The notes: generated by a model from the letters alone, not told the origin. Shown: positions 45,910 to 55,082, counted from the first letter of the stretch. The stretch is DNA of 64,000 nucleotides from a bacterium BMS3Abin14 (GCA_002897695.1 BDTG01000008.1:62001-126000), one strand, 5' to 3'. Numbers and translations are program-made.

Positions 45910-46009
45910 CTTTGCGAAACTTCGTTAACTTTGCGGTAAGTCGGCTCCTGCCCAGTGCGTAAGCAGACAAAAAGCTGGTTCACCGCAAAGTACGCTAAGT
46001 TACGCAAAG
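45910..46009. repeat. Inverted repeat pair of TTTGCG-type units
   Basis: 45910-45938 and the reverse complement of 45981-46009 agree at about 24 of 29 bases (CTTTGCG, AACTT, ACTTTGCGGT), separated by 42 bases. The unit belongs to a tract with no coding potential. Confidence 0.6.
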
Positions 46010-46035
46010 TAAGACGCGTCCCCACTTCATTAAAC

Positions 46036-46083
46036 CATGTGTAACCCTGTGGGGTGACCTGCAAGTGGTCACGCTGTGGTAAA
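46036..46083 (+). repeat. Hairpin-bearing repeat, copy 4
   Basis: TGTGTAACCCTGTGG, then hairpin GTGACC-TGCAAGT-GGTCAC (46054-46072), then GCTGTGGTAAA. Same plan as its neighbours, with a third unrelated stem sequence. Confidence 0.5.
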
Positions 46084-46130
46084 ATACATGCCTTATCGCG
46101 GTGAGCCGCTCCCTAACCCAAAGATTCAAG

Positions 46131-46287
46131 GTTTTCTCTGCGGCCCTTCGCGACAGCACCTGGAAGAGGTGCTCTCCGTGGCCCTCTGCGTTACAGTTTT
46201 TCCCAAAGCTCAGTCTGTAAAAACAATTAGTTTGGTTTGCCTCAACTCTGTGTCACCCTGTGTACTCCGTGTTGAAATAGCTTTTCT
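46131..46287 (+). repeat. Hairpin-bearing repeat, copy 5, and trailing CTGTG-type tract
   Basis: TTTCTCTGCGGCCCTTCGCG, hairpin AGCACCT-GGAAG-AGGTGCT (46155-46173), then CTCCGTGGCCCTCTGCGTTA. Compared with copy 1 the stem changes a G-C pair to A-T on both sides. The tract 46237-46285 (CTCTGTGTCACCCTGTG, TACTCCGTGTTGAAATAGC) recurs nearly unchanged at about 49570-49602. Confidence 0.6.
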
Positions 46288-46303
46288 TACCATCTTTTAC
46301 GCA

Positions 46304-48589
46304 TTAACCGGATGAACCGAATTTCCAGGTCAGGAAAACCATGGACATGAGTAAAAGGGTGAGCAGCAGGGCGGCCCAGACGGGTCCGACTTTCAGGGAC
46401 ACCCAAGCGAAGCCGATGAGGGGAAACAGGAGGACGCGGATAGCCGGTTTAAGCCAAGAGTGGCCGTTAAGCCATCGGGCAGCCGGGGGCGAATACCGGT
46501 AGTACATGGCGACAAACCACCTTCCCGGGCCGTTGGTCAAAAGATCGTCGTCCCTGAAATCCCTGAGCACCTTCACGGCGGGGGCCTCGTAGGACTCGAA
46601 AGCCGCCGTGGCGATGAAGCATCCTCCGCCGCCTCCGGATGGCAGCGGGGGCATAACCATGATAACTCCGCTGGTATCGGCGGGTATCCCGCCGATACTC
46701 AGGCTGACCCGCGTCCGCCCTTCCGCCAGCGCCGTGAATACCCCGGTAACAGGATCAATGGATCCGACCGAGGTATCCATTACCGACCATGTGGGGGTCC
46801 CGGCGATGGCAAGCAGGCTTGTAAAGGCGACGGTGTTCCCCACGGCGGGGTTGGCCGTGAAGGGCGCGATCCCCGTCACCCTCCACGGGCCGGTCTCCCA
46901 GGAACCCACGGGGTCCAAGACATTCGTGAAGGACAGGGTGAAGCTGGCGATGCCCGGCGACACGGGGGACACGGCCCACCCTGCGGCGGCATCCCCCTTA
47001 AGGACGGCGATTGATCTACTGCTGCTGACCGCGCTGATAAAGGTTGCGTACTGCGCGCCGATGGAATCGGAGTACATGGTGATGGACTGTGTCACATCCA
47101 GGGGAGCCAACCCCGAGTAGGGATAAAACGGGGCCAGGGCGCCGGCCAGGTTGACGCGCTTGCCCGATTTCACTACTCCGGCTAACCGGGCGTCGAAATC
47201 CCCTCCATCGATAAGCCGGCCTATGGCCTGCGCGGGCGTAAGACCGGGGTCGGCCGCCATGATCAGGCCCAGCGCCGCGGCCGCGATGGGGGCGGCGAAG
47301 GAGGTCCCTCTGACGTAGGCATAGCCGTTGAAACCTCCGGACGTTGCGTAGATAAACGTGCCGGGGGCGGCTATCTGGACGGAGGCGGGCCCGAAATGGG
47401 AGAAGTCAGCGAGGGCCCCGGTGCTGTCGGCGGCGGCCACCGACAGGACGTTGGTGAGGGAGGTGGAGTAGGAGGCCGGGTAGACGGGAACAATGTCGTT
47501 ATTAAGTTCGGGGAGGTCCGAATTGTCGTTCCCGGCGGCGGCGACGAATATGAGACCCGACGCGCCGGCATCCGTAATGGCGGCCCTAAGGGGCGGGTAG
47601 TCCTGCCCCGGAGGAATGATTGCCCAACTCCCGTTGAGGACCCGCACGTTCTCCCCCGTGTCCGCCAGGGCGGCGGCGTAGCCTATGGCAGCTATGTAGT
47701 CACTGGCGAACGGACCGCCACGGAGGGGAAGGACCCGAAGGGCTTCCATCCCTATCCCGGCGATCCCCGTGCCGTTGCCCCAGGCCGCCGCAATGATCCC
47801 CGATATTCTTGTACCATGATAGGGTGCGTCGGGATCTACGGGCGTGTCGGCCGGGGCGTTGTCATTGGGGAAATCGGCCCAGTCCCAGCCGTTGACGTCG
47901 TCGACATAGCCGTTTGCGTCATTGTCTAAACCGGTTCCCAATGCCTCTCCGGTGTTGACGAAGAGCAGGGAATTGAGCAGGTCCTCGTGGTTGGGGATAT
48001 ACCCCGTCGAATCGCTGAAAATGCCGGCCGAGCCGTCCCCCGAATCGATGACGCCGACCCCGGCCGTCATGGTCGAGTCGAAGGTCGACCCCATCACCCC
48101 CCACGCCTCCGGGGCATCGATGTCAACATCTACGGAGAATGACTTGGAGCCCACGGAACCGCTGATGAGGGGCGTTTTGTTCAGGTACCACTGGCTTCCG
48201 TTTAGGAATGCGGGATCATCGGGCAGCTGGATGGGTATGCCCAGGTAAACAACCCTCCTGTTGGGCTCGGCATACTCCACCCGGGGGTCGTTCTCCAGCG
48301 TCCTGACGGCATCCTCCACGCTCATGCCGGGGGGGAGCTCCACCTTTTCCACGCCGATGCGGCCGAGCCGCCTGTGCTCACCCGCCCTGATGCCCCTCCT
48401 GGCCTGGTCCCGGTCCCATTCATCCGTGCCCGGCCGGAACTTTACCAGCACCTCCCCGGGGACGTAGTTCTTACGGTTCCATTTTCCTGAAACCTCTCCT
48501 CCACGATTAACGGGCCGCCCCAGGGCGAGGGCCCCCAGCGAGAGGAGAAAAAAAGCTGTAATCATGCCTGCTGCAAACCTGGCCTTCAT
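46304..48589 (-). CDS. Secreted subtilisin-like serine protease with CFI-box C-terminus
   Basis: A 761-aa S8 peptidase. A signal peptide (about 1-24) precedes a prodomain (43-115: [13 protein letters not shown] through [10 protein letters not shown]). The catalytic triad is Asp182 (GVIDSGDG), His258 (YHGTRISG) and Ser430 (GTSFAAP), with oxyanion Asn354. After the protease come beta-rich modules, an Ig-like segment (about 585-645), the motif [14 protein letters not shown] at 651-664, and a C-terminal hydrophobic helix (about 733-755) with a short positive end. The CFI box plus helix resembles C-terminal sorting/anchor regions. It starts inside the stop of the solo-prodomain gene and lies downstream of the secretion operon, of which it may be a substrate (inference). 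Confidence 0.9.
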   Translation of the reverse strand: MKARFAAGMITAFFLLSLGALALGRPVNRGGEVSGKWNRKNYVPGEVLVKFRPGTDEWDRDQARRGIRAGEHRRLGRIGVEKVELPPGMSVEDAVRTLENDPRVEYAEPNRRVVYLGIPIQLPDDPAFLNGSQWYLNKTPLISGSVGSKSFSVDVDIDAPEAWGVMGSTFDSTMTAGVGVIDSGDGSAGIFSDSTGYIPNHEDLLNSLLFVNTGEALGTGLDNDANGYVDDVNGWDWADFPNDNAPADTPVDPDAPYHGTRISGIIAAAWGNGTGIAGIGMEALRVLPLRGGPFASDYIAAIGYAAALADTGENVRVLNGSWAIIPPGQDYPPLRAAITDAGASGLIFVAAAGNDNSDLPELNNDIVPVYPASYSTSLTNVLSVAAADSTGALADFSHFGPASVQIAAPGTFIYATSGGFNGYAYVRGTSFAAPIAAAALGLIMAADPGLTPAQAIGRLIDGGDFDARLAGVVKSGKRVNLAGALAPFYPYSGLAPLDVTQSITMYSDSIGAQYATFISAVSSSRSIAVLKGDAAAGWAVSPVSPGIASFTLSFTNVLDPVGSWETGPWRVTGIAPFTANPAVGNTVAFTSLLAIAGTPTWSVMDTSVGSIDPVTGVFTALAEGRTRVSLSIGGIPADTSGVIMVMPPLPSGGGGGCFIATAAFESYEAPAVKVLRDFRDDDLLTNGPGRWFVAMYYRYSPPAARWLNGHSWLKPAIRVLLFPLIGFAWVSLKVGPVWAALLLTLLLMSMVFLTWKFGSSG

Positions 48590-48939
48590 CTGTCCTCCTG
48601 GAACCGGACTTTCCTGTCGGGCTCCGCGTACCGGACCTCGGGAAATGCCGCGAACCTGGCCACCGCGTCCATAACATCAGCCCCATCCGGCAGGATGACG
48701 AGGTAGACCCCGATGCGCCCGAGCTTCCTGTCGATGCGGGCGTTCTGCCCGGCCACGATCTCCTCGATCCTTTCCATGGGAACCCCGTCTTGAAACTTGA
48801 CCAGAACATGCCCCGGGACATAGGCCGGCTCCGGGGGGCGCCTCGACATGCAAAAGGCTGATCGGGGCAGAACGACCGCTGTCAAAAGCGCGGCCATAAT
48901 CAGCCATCCGGCAATATTTTTTCGACCCGTTCTACCCAT
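48586..48939 (-). CDS. Standalone subtilase prodomain-like secreted protein
   Basis: A 117-aa protein with an N-terminal signal (about 1-30). Residues 40-112 match the prodomain of the next gene: [13 protein letters not shown] versus [19 protein letters not shown] in both, and [11 protein letters not shown] versus [11 protein letters not shown]. It has no protease domain. Such solo propeptides can inhibit or help fold the cognate enzyme. The stop overlaps the protease start by four bases (ATGA), giving coupled synthesis. ATG 48939 is chosen because a good promoter lies between it and an in-frame ATG at 48993. Confidence 0.75.
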   Translation of the reverse strand: MGRTGRKNIAGWLIMAALLTAVVLPRSAFCMSRRPPEPAYVPGHVLVKFQDGVPMERIEEIVAGQNARIDRKLGRIGVYLVILPDGADVMDAVARFAAFPEVRYAEPDRKVRFQEDR

Positions 48940-48972
48940 GACAACTCGATACAGTTTTGTAACTCGCGTCGG

Positions 48973-49001
48973 ATAATAACCCGCCGGCGGCATTATGCCA
49001 A
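48973..49001 (-). promoter_or_regulatory. Promoter of the prodomain/protease operon
   Basis: On the minus strand TTGGCA (49001-48996), 17 bases, TATTAT (48978-48973), each one mismatch from consensus, about 35 bases upstream of the chosen start. Confidence 0.6.
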
Positions 49002-49030
49002 CCGGAAAAAACTCGTTGTTCAGAGTCCAC

Positions 49031-49160
49031 TTTCCCCCTCACCTTGGTCCTCTCCCCCCAGGGGAGAGGAAGAGTAATGACTTCGTTTTATTCCCCACGC
49101 TTGTCGGGTTCCACTTTTACCCCCCTCCCTTGAGGGGAGGGGCCGGGGGAGGGTGCGTGG
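49031..49160. repeat. CT-rich hairpin repeats
   Basis: Two GC-rich palindromes in a noncoding stretch: CTCTCCCC-CCA-GGGGAGAG (49050-49068) and CCCCTCCC-TTGAG-GGGAGGGG (49122-49142), each next to a CCCTCACC or GGGGGAGGGTG unit. A related, weaker CCCCTCATCTGATTTCTCCC unit occurs at 49433-49452. No gene is visible in 49002-49816. Confidence 0.55.
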
Positions 49161-49274
49161 ATGACTTTTTGCGAAGTTCTCATCAATTATAAATCTGAAA
49201 AATGATTCAATTTTTTTCTTCTCTCTTCATAATCGGGCATCAACCTGGACAACATCCGCCAGAAGCGCGGGCTC

Positions 49275-49335
49275 TGAAAAAGAAACACCCCCCGGAATTA
49301 CGCGTGTCCGGCAGGCCGGACAGAAGCGCGGGGGG
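49275..49335 (-). terminator. Probable terminator of the type II secretion operon
   Basis: On the minus strand, CCCCCC (49335-49330) and GGGGGG (49293-49288) enclose an inner GTCCGG-4-CCGGAC stem, followed by TGTTTCTTTTTC. It lies about 480 bases past the gspN stop, the first good terminator downstream. Confidence 0.5.
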
Positions 49336-49569
49336 TTCGCTGACCTGAGAATACCCATCCCCAGGGGCTAAATCAAGAAATTTATACACCCGTATTTTCA
49401 AACGGCACTCCAGCGCCCGTTCATGTTCCCCTCATCTGATTTCTCCCACAGGGAGAAGGATTTCTCTGAAATCAGCTTTGGTGAGGGGATGCGCCCTACT
49501 TTGCGGCTTGGCGTGAGACCAGAATGTGATCTTCTCTGCCTGCCACGCCATAGCTCAAAGAGCGAAGGC

Positions 49570-49815
49570 TGGTGAAACCCTGTGTACTCCGTGTTAAATT
49601 AGCTTTTGATCTCCGGGATTGCCGCGTCGTCTTCGCTTGCTGAGCTTCGCCGTGATAAGTCACGCGGGTATCGGCTTCCGCCTTCGCGTAAAGCTACGGC
49701 GGACAGGCGCAATGACATCGTCTGATTAGCCACTGCTGTGCATCGGTTTTGCCACGTTGGACATTGGACGTTGGACGTTGCACACTGGCCTCTGGACTTT
49801 CAACTCTGGACTGTT
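49570..49815. repeat. Second composite repeat (CTGTG unit, REP-like unit, TTGGAC unit)
   Basis: In order: CCCTGTGTACTCCGTGTTAA (as at 46255), a REP-like unit beginning CCGGGATTGCCGCG with AGCTTCGCCGTGATAAGTC (49643-49661) and ending GGCGCAATGACATCG, then TTGGACATTGGACG and its echoes up to the gspN stop codon. The components match those at 6.9-7.15 kb and 21.5 kb. Confidence 0.55.
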
Positions 49816-49816
49816 T

Positions 49817-50671
49817 TTACAGGCTGAGCTTCGGCCGTCGGAACGTTCCCCTCACCTTTACGGTGATGGACCCGTCGGCCTTTGCGCCGGCCCCGGCGAG
49901 GAGGAACAGGGGGGCCAGCCGTTTGCGCGACGCCGCCGAGGGGCGCAGTGTGAACGTCATGTTAATCCGGGAATTTTCAAGGTTCGAGGGGTAAAGGAGG
50001 GCGGTCCCCCTGGCGTTGCCGATGACGTCGCCCTGGATGGCGACCTCGCCGAGCGTGAGAAGGTTATCCTCGATGGTCCAGAAAACAACACCGCTGGTGA
50101 CTTTCAGAGCCCCGGCGCCCAGGATGTCCAAGGCACCGCCGGAGATGGAAGCGGCCTCAACCCGTGCGTTCCCCTTGCCGGATATCTTCCCCGGCCCTTC
50201 GCTGTTTACTTCAAGATCAACATCCAGGGAAAGCCGGCCCGAGAGCTTCACTGGGAGGTCCTGCCCGCCGGGGATGCGGGATAGTTCGATCCCCTCTCCC
50301 CTGCCCCTCACGTTCCATGTACGCCCTGTCATTTCAAGGGTTACGGGCAGTTCGCCCCATGGCCCATTCAGGACAATCCCGGCCCTCCTGTCCTTTCCCA
50401 CTAAGCTCCTCGGGCCCATGGATACCGTGGCATTCCCGAGGCCGACATCGGCCCCGCCCAACCTGGCGGAGAGCCCCGTCACCCTCATGGACATGGGGAA
50501 GACATATTCCGCCGAATCAACGGACAGCGCTCCATCGGTGACGTCCTTCATCCGCCCGTTCAGCATCTCGGCCATCCGGTCCCCGGGAAAGGTCGAAATC
50601 AGGAAGATCACCGTCATCGACAGGAATAGCAGCGCGTAGGCCGCGTATCTGACCGCGCCGAACCGTCTCAT
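49817..50671 (-). CDS. gspN: Type II secretion system protein GspN
   Basis: A 284-aa inner-membrane-anchored protein: one N-terminal transmembrane helix (YAAYALLFLSMTVIFLI) and a periplasmic beta-rich domain with alternating strands such as VSMGPRSL and KISGKGNARVEAASISGG. This is the layout of the GspN family found at the end of many deltaproteobacterial gsp operons. The accessory role is poorly defined. Overlaps gspM by four bases. Last gene of the operon. Confidence 0.8.
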   Translation of the reverse strand: MRRFGAVRYAAYALLFLSMTVIFLISTFPGDRMAEMLNGRMKDVTDGALSVDSAEYVFPMSMRVTGLSARLGGADVGLGNATVSMGPRSLVGKDRRAGIVLNGPWGELPVTLEMTGRTWNVRGRGEGIELSRIPGGQDLPVKLSGRLSLDVDLEVNSEGPGKISGKGNARVEAASISGGALDILGAGALKVTSGVVFWTIEDNLLTLGEVAIQGDVIGNARGTALLYPSNLENSRINMTFTLRPSAASRKRLAPLFLLAGAGAKADGSITVKVRGTFRRPKLSL

Positions 50672-51204
50672 TTCCCCCCCAGGGTGCTGACCAGCAACGT
50701 GGCGTCAAGCAGACTGGGATCGTCGAAACGGGCCTTGATCCGGATCCGCCTTATCCTGATCAGACGGCCCTTATCCTCCACGTTTTTCAAAAACCCGGTG
50801 AGAGAGCCAAGGTCCAGCTTTTCCAGCCTGATCTCCACTGATGATTCCTCGATTCCCGATTCCATCTTGGTTTTCAGCGGTTTCATTGATGCGATCTTGT
50901 CCTGAATGCCTGCTTCCCTGGCTCCCGATTCGAGCCGGGCAAGAAGTGAATCTCCACCTCTGGAGGAACCGATACGTTTCTCAAAGCCGGACAGTGATCG
51001 GGTCAGTTCCACGTATCTGGTTTTCAACTCCTCGAACCTGGCAAGCTCCTGTTTTTTTCGAACCGCCATACTCAACCACCGGCTTCGCTTTTCCAGGGCA
51101 GGGGAGAGAACGAGGCCGTACAGAATGGCGCCCAGGACGAAGACAGCCCCCAGAGTGATGGCGACCCTTTCTCTTTGTGAAAGGCGAAGAAGAAAGCTGC
51201 GCAA
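50668..51204 (-). CDS. gspM: Type II secretion system protein GspM
   Basis: A 178-aa bitopic inner-membrane protein: short cytoplasmic SQRERVAIT segment (a common GspM opening), one transmembrane helix (about 15-33), a periplasmic coiled coil and a ferredoxin-like domain at the C-terminus. GspM binds GspL and forms the assembly platform with GspC, E and F. Starts directly after gspL. Confidence 0.88.
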   Translation of the reverse strand: MRSFLLRLSQRERVAITLGAVFVLGAILYGLVLSPALEKRSRWLSMAVRKKQELARFEELKTRYVELTRSLSGFEKRIGSSRGGDSLLARLESGAREAGIQDKIASMKPLKTKMESGIEESSVEIRLEKLDLGSLTGFLKNVEDKGRLIRIRRIRIKARFDDPSLLDATLLVSTLGGK

Positions 51205-51205
51205 G

Positions 51206-52609
51206 TTAAGGAACCTCCATCTGGAGACGGAAAGAAACCTTGGAAGGGTCGGCGCCTACCCGTGCATTCTGGACCTTGACCTCTCTGAACTTTCCGGATT
51301 TATCGAGTGCGCCTTTGATCCTGTCAATGGCATCGAAGGATGAAGCTGTGCCTTCCAGGCGGAGCCGGCCTGAATCCAGGGACAGTTCGTTGATCCTCAG
51401 GTCCAGATCACCGGGGATAGCCCGGCTGAGATCCCCAAGTACCGAGAGAGCGGTCCTGCCGGAAAAACCAGCGTAATCGGCGGCCTTTTTCTGAAGGGTG
51501 GAAATTTTCTCCTCTATCTGGGCCACAGGATTGACGACCCTCGAATCCGGAAACATGCTCTTGAAGGAGGAACTGAGCGTCCCGGCGTAGGCTTGATATC
51601 CGTCCCTCGCGGCGGTGTACTCACCCCCGAGGTACCCGGCGCCCAGAAGGAGCAGCAGGCCGGCCAGAATCGCGGTCCGAAATGCAGACCCTTTCAGTGC
51701 GGTAAGTGCGCTTCCGGGTTTAAAGGATCCCTGACGAAGGTCAAAGGACGAGGATTCCCGGCGGCCCAGCGCCCTGAGGGCCAACCCCAGTGCGGGAAGG
51801 TATTGACCGGATTCACCAGAAACGGTCAGATCGCTTTCACTGAAGATGGCCCAGTCCCTCGCGGTTGTTACCCTGGACACACCGGCCTCATTGAACGCAG
51901 CCAGGAAGGGTTCGAGGAGAGAACCGCAGGCCAGGAGGAGTTCGCCCCCCTCGGCCATGAGACCGGTGGTCATATCCACCATGTTGTTCAATTGTCCGGC
52001 GGGGTCACCGGCAAGCCGCATTCTCCTCAGTGCGGACGTTCTTCCGGAGACAAATCCAATACCGATAGCCTCTCCCTCGCCGCAGTAAAGGATGCCTCCA
52101 TCCACGATTCCGCCGAAAGCGGACGCAGCGGCCAATCCGATGGCGTCGGTCTGAATCGCCGCCGGGGAAACACCTGCCGGCAAAATTCTTAAAACCTCCC
52201 GGACCAGTTCCCGATCGCAGGCGATGGCCACACCCTCGCATCCATGCTTTTTTATGGTAAAAGGAATAAAATCAGAAACCGATTCATCGGACGAGATGGG
52301 GATTTCACCCTCCAGCTCCGAAGGGAGGACCTGGCTGACCCGTCGGCGCCCGGCGAACGGGAAGGAAAGGGTCCGGTGAAATGTGAGAACATCAGGGACC
52401 CCGAGGACGATCCTCTCCGTAGAAAATCCGTTTTCCACGACAAGCCTCAGGGCTGAGGCCCAGCGGTCGTAGAGCGTCTCCCCTTCCCCCGGAAAAGCAG
52501 CGGCACGGCTCAGTGAAACTCCTCTCAGATTAGCGGAAAGTTCAACTGCCGTAACGTCTCCGCCTTCATTAAGGGCTATGCCTGTGCCGGTTTGAGTAAA
52601 CATTTCCAT
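51206..52609 (-). CDS. gspL: Type II secretion system protein GspL
   Basis: A 467-aa protein with an actin-like N-terminal cytoplasmic domain (LGVPDVLTFHRTLSFPF is PilM/GspL-like), a transmembrane helix around 315-335 (AILAGLLLLLGAGYLGG) and a periplasmic ferredoxin-like domain. It recruits the GspE ATPase to the membrane. The ribosome binding site is weak; ATG 52609 or the ATG two codons on could be used. Confidence 0.85.
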   Translation of the reverse strand: MEMFTQTGTGIALNEGGDVTAVELSANLRGVSLSRAAAFPGEGETLYDRWASALRLVVENGFSTERIVLGVPDVLTFHRTLSFPFAGRRRVSQVLPSELEGEIPISSDESVSDFIPFTIKKHGCEGVAIACDRELVREVLRILPAGVSPAAIQTDAIGLAAASAFGGIVDGGILYCGEGEAIGIGFVSGRTSALRRMRLAGDPAGQLNNMVDMTTGLMAEGGELLLACGSLLEPFLAAFNEAGVSRVTTARDWAIFSESDLTVSGESGQYLPALGLALRALGRRESSSFDLRQGSFKPGSALTALKGSAFRTAILAGLLLLLGAGYLGGEYTAARDGYQAYAGTLSSSFKSMFPDSRVVNPVAQIEEKISTLQKKAADYAGFSGRTALSVLGDLSRAIPGDLDLRINELSLDSGRLRLEGTASSFDAIDRIKGALDKSGKFREVKVQNARVGADPSKVSFRLQMEVP

Positions 52610-52623
52610 GAGCGGTAAAGTTA

Positions 52624-53646
52624 TCAGAACCCCCTGTAGTACACAAGGCTGACATGTTTCCCCTGCCTGGCGAAGATGCCGACCGCTGTGCTGGAAGACC
52701 TCTCTGTCTCTCCGGTTATAACGGCGGAAAAATGGCTGCTGTTTACGTCAATCAGCGTTAAAACCTGATTGTAGAGGTCCTCGTGAAAATCCGCCACCCT
52801 CTCTTTCAGTTCGTTGGTTGTCGTAAACGGGGCATCGGATCGGACCGAAACGATCTCATCGGCAAGTTCCCGGTCAATTATGTAGTCAACTCCCTCAACC
52901 CCCTTCGGGGTCAGGGCCATGAGGACCTCCGCCGGTGCGGTATTGATATTTATCTTCCCGTTCTGCCCCCCGTATATGGTGACAAATCTTCTCAAAGGGG
53001 GAATCTTCCCCTCACCGCGGTTAAGGAGTGCGTCGCCGACCCCCCTGACAAGGGCCAGCTCACCCACTGTCCGAAGCCTTTCATTGGGGCAGGCATAGGG
53101 TACGGACAGGTCTGAATAGTACTGGTCCTCGGCCCCATTTTCCAGGACGATGTTGTCCTCGTCCATCCAGTCGGTAAGGCCGGCGACGATTTCGTCCGCA
53201 CGGCTCTCTGAAATACCGAGAGATGTCAGCAGGGACCAGAGGCGGCCGGCCGCTTTTGCCGTCGCCCCATCGGTCTCGCCGTCATTGTTGACCAGCGTGT
53301 TAAGGTTCAGTTTCCCCTCCTCGTCTTCGACCCTGCCGCTTACCCAACCGAGATCAGCGACGGGTATTGTGCCGGCCGAATTGGCGGCCGCCCAATCGTC
53401 ACTGAATGAATCGACACCGGTGTCGTCCTTCTCCAGAGCGGCCTGTACCAGGGCAAGGCCCGAACGGGCGATATATTCGGTCTGAAGCTCATAGGCGGCA
53501 TTATAGGCTATATCCTCAAACAGATTCACCCCCGCCCTCGTATCCAGCACCACCACGGAGAGGAGGAGCACCGCCACAATGGCCATAAGAAGGGCAACGC
53601 CCCGCTCTCCCCCCGAAGCCCGTTTCGATGCCATGGCGCTGCTCAT
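52624..53646 (-). CDS. gspK: Minor pseudopilin GspK
   Basis: A 340-aa minor pseudopilin that caps the pseudopilus tip with GspI and GspJ. The leader ends GGERG before the hydrophobic helix VALLMAIVAVLLLSVVVL, followed by the large alpha domain (DWMDEDNIVLENGAEDQYY) with acidic residues for calcium. As is usual in GspK, Glu5 of the mature helix is absent. ATG 53634 is an alternative start. Confidence 0.9.
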   Translation of the reverse strand: MSSAMASKRASGGERGVALLMAIVAVLLLSVVVLDTRAGVNLFEDIAYNAAYELQTEYIARSGLALVQAALEKDDTGVDSFSDDWAAANSAGTIPVADLGWVSGRVEDEEGKLNLNTLVNNDGETDGATAKAAGRLWSLLTSLGISESRADEIVAGLTDWMDEDNIVLENGAEDQYYSDLSVPYACPNERLRTVGELALVRGVGDALLNRGEGKIPPLRRFVTIYGGQNGKININTAPAEVLMALTPKGVEGVDYIIDRELADEIVSVRSDAPFTTTNELKERVADFHEDLYNQVLTLIDVNSSHFSAVITGETERSSSTAVGIFARQGKHVSLVYYRGF

Positions 53647-53652
53647 GGCATC

Positions 53653-54063
53653 TTATTCCGGCAGGTAGACAACCACATGGTAGGACTCTTCCCTGGTGCC
53701 TTCCATCCACTTTATCGTAAGGCTGATCTCCCTGGCCCCGGAAAATTCCGCATCGGAGACGGTATCGGACCAGGTGTATATTCCGTTCTCATCCTTGCCC
53801 TCATCCCGGGTAGAGTCAGGGACACCGCTGGAAATTATCCCCTCCATCTTCTCCCGTGCCAGAAAAGAAGCCCCCATGAGGCGGGTGGCGTGAAGGGTTC
53901 GGGTGTTGTTAAGCCCATCCGTCTGAAGCAGGATCAACAGGCCCGCCGCCAGGACGGCAAGAGCCGCGAGAATCTCCAGGAGGGTAAAACCGTCACCCGC
54001 CTCATGGAAGCTGCAGTGGGGGCTTCGGCGGTGGCTACTGCGCTGAGAGTTCCACATACCCAT
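53653..54063 (-). CDS. gspI: Minor pseudopilin GspI
   Basis: A 136-aa prepilin-like protein with cleavage site GDG/FTLLEILAALAVLAAGLL, the invariant Glu at mature position 5 and a short globular domain with AREKMEG and the DGxYTW-like ENGIYTWSDTV, typical of GspI. The leader is basic and about 24 residues long. Overlaps gspH by 29 bases. The next gene is gspK; the expected gspJ is missing. Confidence 0.85.
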   Translation of the reverse strand: MGMWNSQRSSHRRSPHCSFHEAGDGFTLLEILAALAVLAAGLLILLQTDGLNNTRTLHATRLMGASFLAREKMEGIISSGVPDSTRDEGKDENGIYTWSDTVSDAEFSGAREISLTIKWMEGTREESYHVVVYLPE

Positions 54064-54616
54064 CCTCCAGCCGAACTACCCCGCTCAACATCTCCGGTCG
54101 AATACTCAGGATTCTCCCTTTCCTGTCCCCAACATGGATAATCGAAGGTTCGACAATCCCCCGGGGCGACAGATGGATCTTTCCGATGCCCTCGTTTTTC
54201 TTCCCCTCCCCGGCTGTTACCACGTCCACTATTTTCATCTGTTCGGGAAGCCGGAGGGTCCTGACATCCTCATCCGGAATATATTTGTCCTCAGGGCCGA
54301 AGTATGACGCCGTGACGACCGATTGGTCCAGGTCGAAATCCAGCCTGTAGTAACGCCTCAGGGTTATGGCCCGATCCCTGGTGAGTTTGATCAGCAGTTC
54401 CAGTTTTCGGACTCCACGGTCCGTCTCCAACCCCGAGATATCGGGCAGTCTCGGCAGGATAATCCCGACGGCGATGCCGATGATCACCATAACTATGACC
54501 AGCTCCAGGAGGGTAAACCCCCCATCTGAAACGGCTGCCGCATCCCTGTAATTTCCATAGACAGGACATTTGCCCCACGGTCCTTTACTCAAGGGTCCAT
54601 GATTCAACGTCCGCAT
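54035..54616 (-). CDS. gspH: Minor pseudopilin GspH
   Basis: Prepilin-like protein with cleavage site DGG/FTLLELVIVMVIIGIAVG and mature Glu5, then RGVRKLELLIKLTRDRAI, as in GspH, and a beta-rich C-terminal domain. The start is uncertain: ATG 54616 lies inside the end of gspG and gives a 33-residue leader, whereas TTG 54592 overlaps the gspG stop and gives 25. Confidence 0.85.
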   Translation of the reverse strand: MRTLNHGPLSKGPWGKCPVYGNYRDAAAVSDGGFTLLELVIVMVIIGIAVGIILPRLPDISGLETDRGVRKLELLIKLTRDRAITLRRYYRLDFDLDQSVVTASYFGPEDKYIPDEDVRTLRLPEQMKIVDVVTAGEGKKNEGIGKIHLSPRGIVEPSIIHVGDRKGRILSIRPEMLSGVVRLEDGYVELSAQ

Positions 54617-55031
54617 CCTTCCCCTCGCCTCCTTCAACCCCATCGGTCCCATAGGAAACGATATCGAACTCTCCATGCAGACCGGGAGAGAGATAGATGT
54701 AATCCCTGCCCCAGGGGTCTAGAGGCACCTTCCCCTTTTCAAGATAACCCCCGTCGCGGTATTTTCCGGGAACCGGATCGGTTGCAGGTTCTTTGACCAG
54801 TGCATCGAGACCCTGATCTGTGGTCGGATAAAACCCGTTATCCAGATAATAGGTCTTGAGGGCTGTCTCGAGGTTGGAAATGGTCACCTGGGCCTTCAGA
54901 TGTCTGGCTTTCTCGGGTTCGCCCAGAAACCGTGGAGCAACGATGGTGATGAGTGTTGCCAGAATAACCATGACCACCATGAGCTCGATGAGCGTGAACC
55001 CGCTCTCCCGTTCACCTGCTGGATTTTTCAT
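54585..55031 (-). CDS. gspG: Major pseudopilin GspG
   Basis: A 148-aa main subunit of the pseudopilus. Cleavage site ESG/FTLIELMVVMVILATLI, then the GspG-specific KAQVTISNLETALKTYYLDN, YPTTDQGLDALV and the C-terminal DPWGRDYIYLSPG with GEFDIVSYGTDG, the calcium-binding loop. ATG 55031 follows AGGAGA; the longer frame to 55082 lacks a site. Confidence 0.95.
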   Translation of the reverse strand: MKNPAGERESGFTLIELMVVMVILATLITIVAPRFLGEPEKARHLKAQVTISNLETALKTYYLDNGFYPTTDQGLDALVKEPATDPVPGKYRDGGYLEKGKVPLDPWGRDYIYLSPGLHGEFDIVSYGTDGVEGGEGKDADVESWTLE

Positions 55032-55082
55032 AATTCTTCTCCTGTAAAAAAACCGATTGTGACAACCTCGAAAAAAGTACAT

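Noticed and set aside
48996-49010. Sigma-54 promoter at TTGGCA on the minus strand
   Set aside because: The -24-like TGGCA lacks the required TTGC element at -12; a sigma-70 spacing fits better.
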